Source: Rubrivivax sp.
Lineage (GTDB): Bacteria > Pseudomonadota > Gammaproteobacteria > Burkholderiales > Burkholderiaceae_C
Length of the DNA: 64,000 nucleotides
Assembly: GCA_030653385.1 (NCBI GenBank)
Contig: JAURZM010000047.1
Coordinates: 62,001 to 126,000, forward strand
Reading direction: 5' to 3'
Positions 1 through 9,694 of this stretch are shown here, piece by piece. Position numbers and translations under genes: made by a program. How positions within the stretch are numbered: the first letter of the stretch is position 1; every line of letters starts with the position of its first letter. The notes beneath the pieces are model-generated. The model was given only the letters and a program-made list of their open reading frames with translations, was not told the DNA's origin and searched no databases.

Positions 1-1
1 G

Positions 2-373
2 CCCTACGCCGCACCGCTGGCGCGGCTGGGCAAGATCCGCAGTGCCGGCATCACCGACCTGCGCCACGGCGCGCTGCTGGCACCCGCCGGCAGCCACCTG
101 CCCACCCCGGTGCCGCTGCCCACCCGCCCCCGCTGCCACGCCGTGGCTGCGAGCACCGGCACCGAGGCCGGCGACCTGAAACACCGCTGGCTGGGTGACG
201 GCCTGGTGCCGGTGGCCAGTGCGCTGGGCCACCATGCCGACGCGGCCCGGCGGCTGGACTTTGCCGCCGACAGTCAGGTGGTGCTGCAGGGCCTGAACCA
301 CATGGACCTGCTCAGCAACCCTGAAGTGATGCTGCCGCTGCGCCGCTGGCTGGGCCACCCCGCACGGGCCTGA
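2..373 (+). CDS. Alpha/beta hydrolase (esterase/lipase family), C-terminal part
   Basis: The gene enters from the left edge, so only its last 123 residues are present and the catalytic serine is missing. The visible part reads YAAPLARLGKIRSAGITDLR near the start, then GDGLVPVASALG and LNHMDLLSNPEV close to the end. These fit the acid (Asp in GDGLVPV) and histidine (NHMDLL) of an alpha/beta hydrolase triad, in the style of bacterial esterase/lipase or PGAP1-like proteins. The substrate cannot be inferred. It ends 12 bases before the convergent CHAP gene. Confidence 0.7.
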   Translation, partial: PYAAPLARLGKIRSAGITDLRHGALLAPAGSHLPTPVPLPTRPRCHAVAASTGTEAGDLKHRWLGDGLVPVASALGHHADAARRLDFAADSQVVLQGLNHMDLLSNPEVMLPLRRWLGHPARA

Positions 374-385
374 CCGCGCGGCGGC

Positions 386-928
386 TCAGTGCGGAAAGAT
401 GCGGATGTAGCTTTTGGTCAGTGAAGGTGTGCGCAGCTTCTCCCAGACGCCGTCGCCGCTGTCGCTGTCGCGTTCGCCCTTGCCGTTGGTGTTGCCTTCG
501 ATGGTGCGCACCTTGTCCGACAGCTTGCGCTGGTTTTCGATGACCACGCCGATGTGCGAGAAGTCGAAGACCACGAAGTCGCCGGCGCGGGCCAGCTGGT
601 GTTCGTCCAGCACCTGCATGCCATTGGCGCGGGCCCACTTTTCCCAGCCAAAGGCGCTGGCATCGCGGCAGCGCACCTTGTCGGCCTGCGCAAAGCTCAG
701 GCTGGGGCGATTGAAGTAGGTTTTCAGGAAGTCGCGGGTTTCGTCGTCTTCCAGCAACTCGCGCATGATCCACGCGGTGAAAGCCGCGCACCAGGGCCAC
801 GCACCCGGCTGCAGCCAGGTGGCACCCTGGTAATCGACGATGCGCGCTCCGGTGTTGTTGACGGGGCCTTCGCGGGTGCCCACTTCGGCGCTGGCGATGG
901 TGATGAGCTTGTCGATGGCGGGGTTCAT
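386..928 (-). CDS. CHAP-domain peptidoglycan amidase/endopeptidase-like protein
   Basis: A 180-residue protein with the CHAP (NlpC/P60-like) pattern. The candidate nucleophile is Cys47 in WPWCAAFTAW, the histidine is His125 in FSHIGVVIE, and TIEGNTNG (142-149) follows as in other CHAP amidases. This family cuts peptidoglycan cross-bridges or amide bonds. There is no signal peptide, so it either acts in the cytoplasm or is released by another route. The start at 928 is chosen because GGAGAA lies just upstream; an in-frame start at 997 would add 23 low-quality residues. It is divergent from the radical SAM gene. Confidence 0.7.
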   Translation of the reverse strand: MNPAIDKLITIASAEVGTREGPVNNTGARIVDYQGATWLQPGAWPWCAAFTAWIMRELLEDDETRDFLKTYFNRPSLSFAQADKVRCRDASAFGWEKWARANGMQVLDEHQLARAGDFVVFDFSHIGVVIENQRKLSDKVRTIEGNTNGKGERDSDSGDGVWEKLRTPSLTKSYIRIFPH

Positions 929-1141
929 GGCGTTCTCCGGTGGGGTGAAGACGGTCCCTCGGGCAGGAGGCCGGCGGCACGAGGGCCTTGCGCGCACGGC
1001 GGGTCGGATGACCGCTGCGCACGCTAAGGCTTGAGCGGCCGGGCTGCACCTGCTGTCCTAGGGGCTGGGGCTGCTGCGCGGCCGTGGTGTCTGCCCTGGC
1101 CTGGGGAAGAAGCCGGGGCTGCGCGAGAATGCGCCGCCACC
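929..1141. promoter_or_regulatory. Divergent intergenic region between CHAP and radical SAM genes
   Basis: 213 bases that must hold both promoters. No clear sigma-70 boxes are visible. A GTCCTA hexamer at 1055-1060 resembles the GTCCTAC element found in front of several stress genes further right. Confidence 0.3.
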
Positions 1142-3049
1142 ATGTCGACCCCCGCGCTCCGTGTGCTGTCGCTCATCCCACCGATGACGCAGCTCAACAC
1201 ACCGTACCCGTCCACTGCCTACCTGACGGGCTTTTTGCGCTCGCGTGGTGTGGCGGCCGTGCAGGACGACCTGGCGCTGGCGCTCATCTTGCGCTTGCTG
1301 TCGGCCGACGGCCTGCGGGCGGTGCACCAGCAGATCGGCGCGACACCATCGCAGCCTTGCAGCGTGCGCGTGAAGGCTTTCGACACGCGCATCGTTGACT
1401 ACCTGGCCACCATCGAGCCCACGATCCGGTTCCTGCAGGGCGGCGACAGCACGCTGGCGCACCGCATCGCCAGCCGCACCTGGCTGCCCGAAGGCCCGCG
1501 TTTTGCCACGCTGGACGTGTTCGAGGCCGACGACGGTGCCGACCCCATGGCCTGGGCCTTCGGCACGCTGGGTGTGCAGGACCGCGCACGCCACCTGGCC
1601 ACGCTGTACCTGAACGACATTGCCGACGTCATCAAGGACGCCATCGACCCGCGTTTCGAATTTGTGCGCTACGGCGAAAGCCTGGCCGCCAGCCAGGCCA
1701 GCTTCGAACCGCTGGCCGCCGCGCTGGCCGCCGCGCCGAATCTGGTGGACCGCTGGCTGCAGCAACTGACGCTGGCCACCATCGACCGGCACCAGCCCAC
1801 GGTGGTGCTGCTCAGCGTGCCCTTCCCCGGCGCGGTCTACGGCGCCTTCCGCATCGCGCAGGCCATCAAGGCCGCCCACCCGCACATCACCACGGTCCTG
1901 GGCGGGGGCTTCGTGAACACCGAACTGCGCCAACTGGCCGAGCCGCAGGTCTTCGACTTTTTCGACCACGTCACGCTCGACGCCGGCGAACGCCCGCTGC
2001 TGGCGCTGCTGGACCACCTGCAAGGCCGGCGTTCGGCCCAGCGCCTGGTGCGCACCTTCCAGCGTGTGGCCGGCGCCGTGCGCTACCTGAACTTCGTCGA
2101 GCCCGACGTGCCCTTCGACGAAGTGGGCACACCCACCTGGGACGGCCTGCCCATCCAGCGTTACCTGTCGCTGCTGGACATGCTCAACCCCATGCACCGG
2201 CTGTGGAGCGACGGCCGCTGGAACAAGCTGACGGTGGCCCACGGCTGTTACTGGAAGAAGTGCAGCTTCTGCGACGTGAGCCTGGACTACATCAGCCGTT
2301 ACGACGCCGCCACCGCCACCACGCTGGTCGACCGCATCGAAGCCGTGGTGGCCGAAACCGGCCAGACCGGCTTCCACCTGGTGGACGAAGCCGCACCGCC
2401 GAAGTCACTCAAGGCCATGGCGCTGGAATTGCAGCGGCGGCGCGTGGCCATCAGCTGGTGGGGCAACATCCGCTTCGAAAAGACCTTCACGCCCGACCTG
2501 TGCCGGCAACTGGCCGACAGCGGCTGCATCGCCATCAGCGGCGGCCTGGAAGTGGCTTCCGACCGCCTGTTGACGCTGATGAAAAAGGGCGTGTCGGTGG
2601 ACCAGGTGGCCCGAGTCACCAAGGGTTTCGCCGACGCCGGTGTGCTGGTGCACGCCTACCTGATGTACGGCTTCCCGACGCAGACCGAGCAGGACACCGT
2701 GGATGCGCTGGAACTGGTGCGCCAGCTGTTTGCCAACGGCTGCATCCACAGCGGCTTCTGGCACCGATTCGCCTGCACCGTGCATTCACCGGTGGGCCAG
2801 AGTCCACAAGACTACGGCGTGACCTTGCAACCCTTGCCGCAGGGCAACTTTGCACGCAACGACATCGGCTTCATCGACCCCACCGGGGTGGACCACGACG
2901 CGCTGGGCCTGGGCCTGAAAAAGGGCATCTACAACTTCATGCACGGCATCGGCCTGGATGAGGACGTGCGCATGTGGTGGGACCGGCCGGTGCCCAAGAC
3001 CCGGGTGGCACGGCGGCGCATCGAAAAGGCCTTGATGCAGTCGGTGTGA
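1142..3049 (+). CDS. B12-binding-type radical SAM protein
   Basis: A 635-residue protein. The N-terminal half resembles a cobalamin-binding Rossmann fold (VVLLSVPFPGAVYGAFRIAQ, then VLGGGFVN near residues 220-260) but lacks an obvious DxHxxG cobalamin loop. The radical SAM core begins at HGCYWKKCSFCD, with Cys369, Cys374 and Cys377 as likely 4Fe-4S ligands spaced CX4CX2C, followed by a TIM-barrel-like region (ISGGLEVASDRLLTLMKKGV) with a YLMYGFPTQ strand. The reaction is unknown; relatives include methyltransferases and rearranging enzymes. The ATG at 1142 is taken because the upstream extension is low-complexity. No partner gene is in the same operon. Confidence 0.75.
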   Translation: MSTPALRVLSLIPPMTQLNTPYPSTAYLTGFLRSRGVAAVQDDLALALILRLLSADGLRAVHQQIGATPSQPCSVRVKAFDTRIVDYLATIEPTIRFLQGGDSTLAHRIASRTWLPEGPRFATLDVFEADDGADPMAWAFGTLGVQDRARHLATLYLNDIADVIKDAIDPRFEFVRYGESLAASQASFEPLAAALAAAPNLVDRWLQQLTLATIDRHQPTVVLLSVPFPGAVYGAFRIAQAIKAAHPHITTVLGGGFVNTELRQLAEPQVFDFFDHVTLDAGERPLLALLDHLQGRRSAQRLVRTFQRVAGAVRYLNFVEPDVPFDEVGTPTWDGLPIQRYLSLLDMLNPMHRLWSDGRWNKLTVAHGCYWKKCSFCDVSLDYISRYDAATATTLVDRIEAVVAETGQTGFHLVDEAAPPKSLKAMALELQRRRVAISWWGNIRFEKTFTPDLCRQLADSGCIAISGGLEVASDRLLTLMKKGVSVDQVARVTKGFADAGVLVHAYLMYGFPTQTEQDTVDALELVRQLFANGCIHSGFWHRFACTVHSPVGQSPQDYGVTLQPLPQGNFARNDIGFIDPTGVDHDALGLGLKKGIYNFMHGIGLDEDVRMWWDRPVPKTRVARRRIEKALMQSV

Positions 3050-3130
3050 AGCGGTGTGACGCGGTGTTCGCGGCGGATTGTGTTGGTCAGCGCACAGACG
3101 GTCCTGGCCGCTGTGGCCAGACTGCCGTCG

Positions 3131-3325
3131 ATGAACACTGCCCCGTCACAGCGCATGTACTCGTCGGCCAATCGCTGGGCTCCTCACTGTCCGGCCTGCG
3201 GCCAGGACATCAGTCGCATCGCCCGCCGCTGGCCCGACCGCCTGATGAGCCTGTTCAGGCCGGTGTACCGCTACCGTTGCACGAGCGAACGCTGCGGTTG
3301 GCACGGCAACGTGCGCAGCAGCTGA
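3131..3325 (+). CDS. Small zinc-ribbon protein
   Basis: A 64-residue protein with two Cys pairs, CPAC (Cys20, Cys23) and RCTSERCGW (Cys50, Cys55), separated by a basic stretch RRWPDRLMSLFRPVYRYRC. The order 'CxxC, RxxDRLxSLxxPVxRYRC, CGW' is one I recognise from short conserved hypothetical proteins of Burkholderiales. It probably binds one zinc; its function is not known. No ribosome binding site is obvious, so the start could also be the Met at 3155. It follows the radical SAM gene in the same direction. Confidence 0.55.
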   Translation: MNTAPSQRMYSSANRWAPHCPACGQDISRIARRWPDRLMSLFRPVYRYRCTSERCGWHGNVRSS

Positions 3326-3409
3326 GCGCCTGCCGGGCGGTCCGCCCAGCAGAGCCTTCGGACTGACAGGCCGGGCTGAAACGCAGGCTGCGCTTCAGAC
3401 CGCCGGTGT

Positions 3410-3964
3410 TTACATCTTGCCGAAGTTGCGCTTGGCCGCTGCCATGCACTGGCCTTTTGCGTCACCGGCCAGCGCATCGCACTTTTCGGTGGCCACCTTG
3501 TAGTCGGCATCGCGTTTGGTCTGCGCCGCGTCGCTGCGTGCATCACCCACCTGCCGGCTCATCTTGGCATCGGCCATGGCCTTGGTCTGAGCGGCCTTGG
3601 CTTGTTGCTGGCACACGTCCTTGGGGTTGCCAGCCAGGTCGTCGCACTTCTCCTTGGCCACGGCGTAGGCCGCTTCGGCTTTGACCTCGGCCACTTTTTC
3701 ACCGTCCCTGGGCTTGCCGGTGTAGGCGTACTCCAGCTCGGCGCGGGCGACTTTTTCCTTGCCCTTGGTTTCTTCTTCGCAGACGTCCTTGGCATTGCCT
3801 GCCAGGGAAACACAGGCGGCCTTGTTGGCCTTGTGATCGGCGCTGATGCGTGTCTTGCCCGCTTCGTAGTCGGCCTTGGGCATGCCGGTGGCGGCGTGTG
3901 CCAGCGGCAGCATGAGGGCCGCGGTCACGGTCAGTGCGGCACGCAGGGTGTTCAGCTTGTTCAT
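3410..3964 (-). CDS. Exported Cys-repeat, TolA-like helical protein
   Basis: A 184-residue protein with a signal peptide (MNKLNTLRAALTVTAALMLP, cleavage near AHA-AT). The mature part is rich in Ala, Lys, Glu and Asp and is probably alpha-helical. It contains three copies of a C-x-x-LAG-N/D-A/P-K-x-x-C unit (CVSLAGNAKDVC, CDDLAGNPKDVC, CDALAGDAKGQC) separated by charged helices. Each unit could form a small disulfide loop in the periplasm. Similar proteins in Burkholderiales are annotated as hypothetical or TolA-like. It is divergent from the response regulator, and the shared upstream region carries two GTCCTAC elements. Confidence 0.7.
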   Translation of the reverse strand: MNKLNTLRAALTVTAALMLPLAHAATGMPKADYEAGKTRISADHKANKAACVSLAGNAKDVCEEETKGKEKVARAELEYAYTGKPRDGEKVAEVKAEAAYAVAKEKCDDLAGNPKDVCQQQAKAAQTKAMADAKMSRQVGDARSDAAQTKRDADYKVATEKCDALAGDAKGQCMAAAKRNFGKM

Positions 3965-4216
3965 GGCTTCCTCCAGGTCAGGCGCTCGGGGAGCGCCAGG
4001 TTGATCACGCGGTGGCTCGGACGTGAGCCGCGTGTCACGCAGCTTGAATCGCGCCGGCGGAAACCGTCAGCGGACACACACGCGTTTGTCTGTAGTGCCT
4101 GTCCTACACCGTGGAGCACGGGCCCCCGGGTTTGCCGCGCCTGTCGGTCCTGTCCTACATCGCTTGTCCTTGCCGGCCGATGGCGCGGCGGCACCTGCCC
4201 GCTTGACACTCCAGCC
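3965..4216. promoter_or_regulatory. Divergent regulatory region with two GTCCTAC elements
   Basis: 252 bases between the Cys-repeat gene and the response regulator. GTCCTAC occurs at 4101-4107 and 4152-4158; read on the other strand both extend to TGTAGGACAG. The first copy also forms a loose inverted repeat TGTAG-N8-CTACA. No clear -35/-10 pair was found. Confidence 0.4.
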
Positions 4217-4621
4217 ATGCGACCCACGAACCTGCTCACGACCTACCTGGTGGAAGACAGTGCCGTGATACGCGAGAACCTGATCGCCACGCTGGAAGAG
4301 TTGGCTCCCGTGCGGGTGGTGGGCACGTCCGGCGACGAAGGCAGCGCCCTGCGGTGGCTGGCCAGCCATGAAGTGGACCTGGTGATCGTGGACCTGTTCC
4401 TGAAAGGCGGATCGGGTCTGGGTGTGCTGCGCGCGGTGCACCATGGCGAAAACGACTTGCGTCGTGTGGTGCTGAGCAACTACGCCACCGACGCCATGCG
4501 TCTGCGCTGTCTGGAGCTCGGGGCCGACGGGGTGTTCGACAAGTCCACCGAGATCGACGCGCTGCTGCACTACTGCAACGAACTGGCGCAGCACAAGTCG
4601 GCACCCGGATCGATCAACTGA
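4217..4621 (+). CDS. Single-domain response regulator
   Basis: A 134-residue receiver domain without an output domain. Asp59 in VDLVIVDLFLKGG is the expected phosphorylation site, the acidic pair is at YLVEDSA near the start, and Lys109 in VFDKSTE is the conserved lysine. Stand-alone receivers act as phosphorelay intermediates or bind partner proteins. No kinase is adjacent; the nearest is the orphan sensor kinase about 3.6 kb downstream, so pairing with it is only a guess. The start follows the receiver-domain boundary, with no strong ribosome binding site. Confidence 0.8.
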   Translation: MRPTNLLTTYLVEDSAVIRENLIATLEELAPVRVVGTSGDEGSALRWLASHEVDLVIVDLFLKGGSGLGVLRAVHHGENDLRRVVLSNYATDAMRLRCLELGADGVFDKSTEIDALLHYCNELAQHKSAPGSIN

Positions 4622-4670
4622 AGCCGGCGGGCGGGCGGTTCACAAAACCCGCCCAGGCCACCGCGTCAGT

Positions 4671-4829
4671 TCAAATTCTGCCCATCAGGAACAGGATGAG
4701 CACAACCACCAGCACCACACCGAGCAGACCGCTGGGCGCATAGCCCCAGCTGCGGCTGTGTGGCCAAGACGGTATGGCGCCGATCAACAGCAATACCAAG
4801 ACGATCAGCAGGATGGTTCCCAGGGTCAT
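4671..4829 (-). CDS. DUF3309 small membrane protein
   Basis: A 52-residue hydrophobic protein that starts MTLGTILLIVLVLLLIGAIP. It has a central PSWPHSRSWGYAPSG loop, a second membrane segment LLGVVLVVVLILFLMG, and ends in RI. This two-helix layout with the SWPxSRxWGYxPSG loop is characteristic of DUF3309. AGGAGAG lies just upstream of the ATG, which supports translation. Function is unknown; relatives are often found near envelope-stress genes, as here. It ends 49 bases past the response regulator, in convergent orientation. Confidence 0.8.
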   Translation of the reverse strand: MTLGTILLIVLVLLLIGAIPSWPHSRSWGYAPSGLLGVVLVVVLILFLMGRI

Positions 4830-4936
4830 GACTCTCTCCTTGACGACGGTGCGTCGAAGCAGTGAGCTTGCGGCGCGCGGGGTTTGTGGTCGGTGCGTTG
4901 TCGCACCAACGCCGACGGAATCTGTTCACCGTGCAT

Positions 4937-6378
<1,442 letters not shown>

Positions 6379-6382
<4 letters not shown>

Positions 6383-7314
6383 GGTGCGACCTTCGATACG
6401 GTGGACAGCGGGGCCGCAGCGGCGGGCTTGGCGGCCGGCGCGGCGGTGACACCCAGGTGATCAAAACCGATCTCCAGCACGCGCCCGCGCCAATAGGGGC
6501 TGGCGCCACCCGGCAGCAACCAGGCCACCTCGCCTTGCAGCGGCACTTGCAAGCCACCGCGCAGCGCGTAGTTCCAGAATCGACCCTGCCACGGTGCGGG
6601 TGTGCTCACACCGCCCACCAGTCGGCCACGGGCCACGGCAGTGACGGTGTCGACCAGGCCATCGCTGCCGAAGTGAAATCGCAAGGTCACCTGCAGGTCA
6701 CCGTCACGGCAGGTGGCGTCCGCGCTGTGTTTGTCCACCGCCTGCCACCGCACGCCCTGGCTGGGCAGCAGCGCGGTGGGATACCAGGGGGTCTCGGCCA
6801 GCCACCGCATCAATTCGCCCCGCGCCAGTTCGCCACCGCCGCGCAACTGGGCCACGGGCACGGCGCCCAGCACCGCCGCGTGCAGCAGGCCCTGGCCGGC
6901 AACGTAGGCGTCGTGCACATGCACGGCCAAACCCGGGGCCAGCGCGATGCGGGCGTCCCAGGCAAAGGCCGGCGACCGGGTCAAGACCCGTTGCCGGGCG
7001 CTGAAGGCCTTCCAGCCGTCGCCATCGGCTTTCATGTTGAAGCTGCCTTCCTGGCGCAGGTGCACGGCGCTGGGGATGGGCTGGCCTTCACGCAGCACCT
7101 GCCGCAGGTAACGTTGCACAGGCGCAGGCAGCCCGTCAGCTTCCGCCAGGCTGACCAGCGCCGGCAGCGGCGCGGACAAGGGCGCAGCGGCCCGGCTGTC
7201 CAGGCGCCTGTGCAGCGCCCGCGCAGCACCTCGCCAGCGCCAGTGGCCCAGCAGCACCAGCAGAACGTAGGCCAGCAACAGGGCCAGCGGCAGCAGCCAC
7301 CACACAGGGTTCAT
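6379..7314 (-). CDS. DUF6544/DUF6920-like membrane-anchored protein
   Basis: A 311-residue protein with one N-terminal membrane helix (WWLLPLALLLAYVLLVLLGH). Behind it is a soluble domain with PAPVQRYLRQVL, RQEGSFNM, the segment TRSPAFAWDARI and ETPWYPTALLPS, a pattern I recognise from the DUF6544 family (polyketide-cyclase-like). Function is unknown. The ATG at 7314 directly precedes the membrane segment, and the sequence upstream of it does not continue the fold. The stop overlaps the fumC start, so this is the first gene of a two-gene operon. Confidence 0.7.
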
Positions 7315-7506
7315 GTGCGTGGGCGCCTGGGGCGCAAAGCGCGGGAAAGCGACAGCTGCACGACACATCCCCGGCCACGGTTGCAATGGCACTTTGTAGC
7401 AGCGCCGCGCCCGGCCATCCGTGCGGCACCGAACACAAGCCGCCAGGCTGCCCGCCCGCCGCCGTCGTGACTCGTGGCGCAGCGCCTCGGCGTAAGGCAC
7501 CGCCAT

Positions 7507-7632
7507 CAGTCCGGCGCCCACCAGCAGGCTGACCGCCGCCACCGCGTCCAGCAGCCTGGTCAGCACAGCCATGGTGCTGGACAGGGTGTCGGCCAGTTGC
7601 TGGGTGTCGAAGATGTTGAAGTTGTCGTCGTC
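7507..7632 (-). pseudogene. Fragment of a MacB/FtsX-like ABC transporter permease
   Basis: On the minus strand about 42 codons read NFNIFDTQQLADTLSSTM and then LLDAVAAVSLLVG. These match the stretch just before the GGIGIMNIML membrane helix of MacB-type macrolide or lipoprotein exporters. After the VG the similarity stops, and no ATPase or other permease part lies on either side. The whole gap from 7315 to 7822 (508 bases) holds only this relic plus the upstream regions of the DUF6544-like gene and the BON gene. It appears to be a deletion remnant. Confidence 0.5.
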
Positions 7633-7822
7633 GCTGGCTGCCGGTGACCCGCCTTTGCAGCGTGGTGTGGCGGCATCTGTTCGCTGCAGGACACAAGGTC
7701 AGGCCGAAACACATCTTTGCCTGCGTCGGCCGCGAGGCCGGTTCTGCGTTCGTCAGCGCACCGACAGGTCGTGCCGGCGCGCCCACAGTCCGGCAATCAC
7801 TTCATTCAACCCGGTGCACTCC

Positions 7823-8206
7823 ATGAACATCCTTCGATCCATCTCCCCTATCGTGCTGCGTTCGCGTCTGGCGCTGCCGCTGGCCCTGAGCCTGGCCTTC
7901 ACCCTGGGTCTGGCGGCCTGCAGCAAGACCGAAACCACGGCGGTGACACCTTCGAACCCGCCGGCAACCTCGACCACCCCCGTGGCCACCGCGATCGACG
8001 ACACCGTGGTCACCAGCCGTGTGAAGTCGGCCTTGATGGCCGACGACACCGTGAAGTCCTTCGATGTCTCGGTCGAAACCGTGCAGGGTGAAGTGCGCCT
8101 GTCAGGCATGGTCGACACCCAGGCCCAGCACGACCAGGCGGTGAGCCTGGCGCGTGCCGTCGAAGGTGTGACCGGTGTGAAGAACGAGCTGACAGTCAAG
8201 CCTTGA
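7823..8206 (+). CDS. BON-domain lipoprotein
   Basis: A 127-residue protein with a lipoprotein signal (hydrophobic stretch, then LGLAACSK; Cys about residue 33). A Thr/Pro-rich linker leads into one BON domain: DDTVVTSRVKSALMADDTVKS, then VETVQGEVRLSGMV and GVKNELTVKP. BON domains bind phospholipid or peptidoglycan surfaces and occur in OsmY-like osmotic-stress proteins of the periplasm. A second, closely similar BON lipoprotein lies at 29962. The start directly precedes the signal peptide. Confidence 0.85.
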   Translation: MNILRSISPIVLRSRLALPLALSLAFTLGLAACSKTETTAVTPSNPPATSTTPVATAIDDTVVTSRVKSALMADDTVKSFDVSVETVQGEVRLSGMVDTQAQHDQAVSLARAVEGVTGVKNELTVKP

Positions 8207-8270
8207 GGCCTGGCGTCCCCGTGGGCCGTCTCTGAGACCCAGCGTGCGAGCTCAGGCGCGGGCCACAACC

Positions 8271-9326
8271 ATGCAGTTCTTCAGGCTGTTTGCCCAGCGG
8301 CCGCTGGTGCTGCCGCTGGCCCTGGCAGCAACGGTGGCCATGGTGGCCATCAGCGAAGTGGCCCATTGGCAGTCGGTGCAGACGCTTCAGGTCATGGCCT
8401 CGGGCGCTGCCTGGTCAAGCCAGCCGGGCCTGCAGGAGCAGCGCGAGTCGCTGCTGCACACGCTGATGCTGGGACGCATCGGCGTGGCCGTGCTCAGCGT
8501 GATCTGCCTGCTTGCGCTGGTGGTGGTGCTGCGCCAGGGGCTGGCCCTGCAGCAGCGCCAGCTGGCGCTGCAACTCGGTGCACAGGTGGCCGATCACAAG
8601 GCCACGCAGCGGGCCAACCAGAAGGCCCAGCGACAGCTCGAAGCCGAGGTTGCACAGCGCACCGTGCAGCTGACCGAACTCACCCAGCACCTGCAGACAG
8701 CGCGCGAAGACGAACGCGGCCGACTGGCGCGCGAACTGCACGACGAACTCGGGGCCCTGTTGACGTCGGCCAAGCTCGACGCGGCGCGCATCCGCCTGCG
8801 CCTGTCGGGCACCGCGCCCGAGGCGCTGGAACGGCTGGCCCACCTGACACAGTCGCTCGACCAGGTGATCGCCTTCAAGCGGCGCATCACCGAAGACCTG
8901 AGTCCGTCTTCGCTGGTGCACCTGGGTCTGGTCGCCACACTCGAGATCCTGGCGGGTGACTTCGCCAAGACCTCGGGCACACCGGTGCACTGCTCGCTGC
9001 AGGAGGTGCCGCTCACGCCGGCGGCCGAACTCACCGTCTACCGCCTGGTGCAAGAGGCCATGACCAACATCAGCAAGTATGCGCAGGCCAGCCAGGTCTG
9101 GCTGAGCCTGGCCCGCGTGGGCGAACAGGTGCAGCTGCAGGTGCGCGACGACGGGGTGGGGTTCGACCCCGCCGTGCCGGCACGTTCTGCACATGGGCTG
9201 TTGGGCATGCGTTACCGCGTGCAGGCCGAACAGGGCAGCCTGGTGCTGAGCACGGCGCCGGGTGGCGGCACGCGGATCGAGGTTGTGCTGCCTGCGGCCT
9301 GGCCTTCGCATCTGGCGGCGGCCTGA
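8271..9326 (+). CDS. Membrane sensor histidine kinase, HisKA_3 type
   Basis: A 351-residue kinase. Two membrane helices ([19 protein letters not shown] and [16 protein letters not shown]) bracket a short periplasmic loop of about 50 residues. A coiled coil follows, then the HisKA_3 dimerisation helix with His157 in [15 protein letters not shown]. The ATPase domain shows the N box ([13 protein letters not shown]), DDGVGFDP and [10 protein letters not shown]. This is the NarX/LiaS/DegS class, which normally pairs with NarL-type regulators; none is adjacent. The upstream alternative start at 8244 adds nine residues and is less likely. Confidence 0.88.
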   Translation: MQFFRLFAQRPLVLPLALAATVAMVAISEVAHWQSVQTLQVMASGAAWSSQPGLQEQRESLLHTLMLGRIGVAVLSVICLLALVVVLRQGLALQQRQLALQLGAQVADHKATQRANQKAQRQLEAEVAQRTVQLTELTQHLQTAREDERGRLARELHDELGALLTSAKLDAARIRLRLSGTAPEALERLAHLTQSLDQVIAFKRRITEDLSPSSLVHLGLVATLEILAGDFAKTSGTPVHCSLQEVPLTPAAELTVYRLVQEAMTNISKYAQASQVWLSLARVGEQVQLQVRDDGVGFDPAVPARSAHGLLGMRYRVQAEQGSLVLSTAPGGGTRIEVVLPAAWPSHLAAA

Positions 9327-9365
9327 TGGCTCGTGTCACTGCATCGCGGCCGTGTTGTGGGTTTC

Positions 9366-9372
9366 GTCCTAC
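9366..9372 (+). promoter_or_regulatory. GTCCTAC element upstream of the DUF1328 operon
   Basis: GTCCTAC, 106 bases before the DUF1328 start and just past the end of the histidine kinase gene. The same heptamer lies before other stress genes in this window. Confidence 0.35.
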
Positions 9373-9477
9373 GCAAGCACAGCGCCTGGGCCGATTCACC
9401 GCACCGGCCCGGCGTCAGAGACTGAATTCCTGGATGAGTTGCCCTTCGTGACGCCATCGACCCAACCGGAGAACCCC

Positions 9478-9642
9478 ATGCTGCACTACGCCGTCGTCTT
9501 TCTTGTCATCGCACTCATCGCGGCCGTGTTCGGCTTCGGTGGCATAGCCGCTGGTGCGGTGGGCATCGCCAAGGTGCTGTTTGTCGTGTTCCTGATCATG
9601 GCCGTTGTCAGTTTCCTCTTTGGCATCTTGCGCAAAGGCTGA
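9478..9642 (+). CDS. DUF1328 small membrane protein (YtjA-like)
   Basis: A 54-residue protein that is almost entirely hydrophobic: [20 protein letters not shown], then [20 protein letters not shown] and a C-terminal FLFGILRKG. The [18 protein letters not shown] pattern defines DUF1328. Relatives such as E. coli YtjA are small inner-membrane proteins of unknown role, often induced by stress. GGAG lies about eight bases before the ATG. First gene of an apparent stress operon continuing with DUF883 and two further membrane proteins. Confidence 0.88.
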   Translation: MLHYAVVFLVIALIAAVFGFGGIAAGAVGIAKVLFVVFLIMAVVSFLFGILRKG

Positions 9643-9694
9643 CCCGGCCCTGCCCCCGTCTTCTCTCTTTTTTCTCTCACTCAAAGGAATCACC

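Noticed and set aside
386..928. Prophage lysin cassette
   Set aside because: The CHAP protein has no holin, spanin or other phage genes around it.
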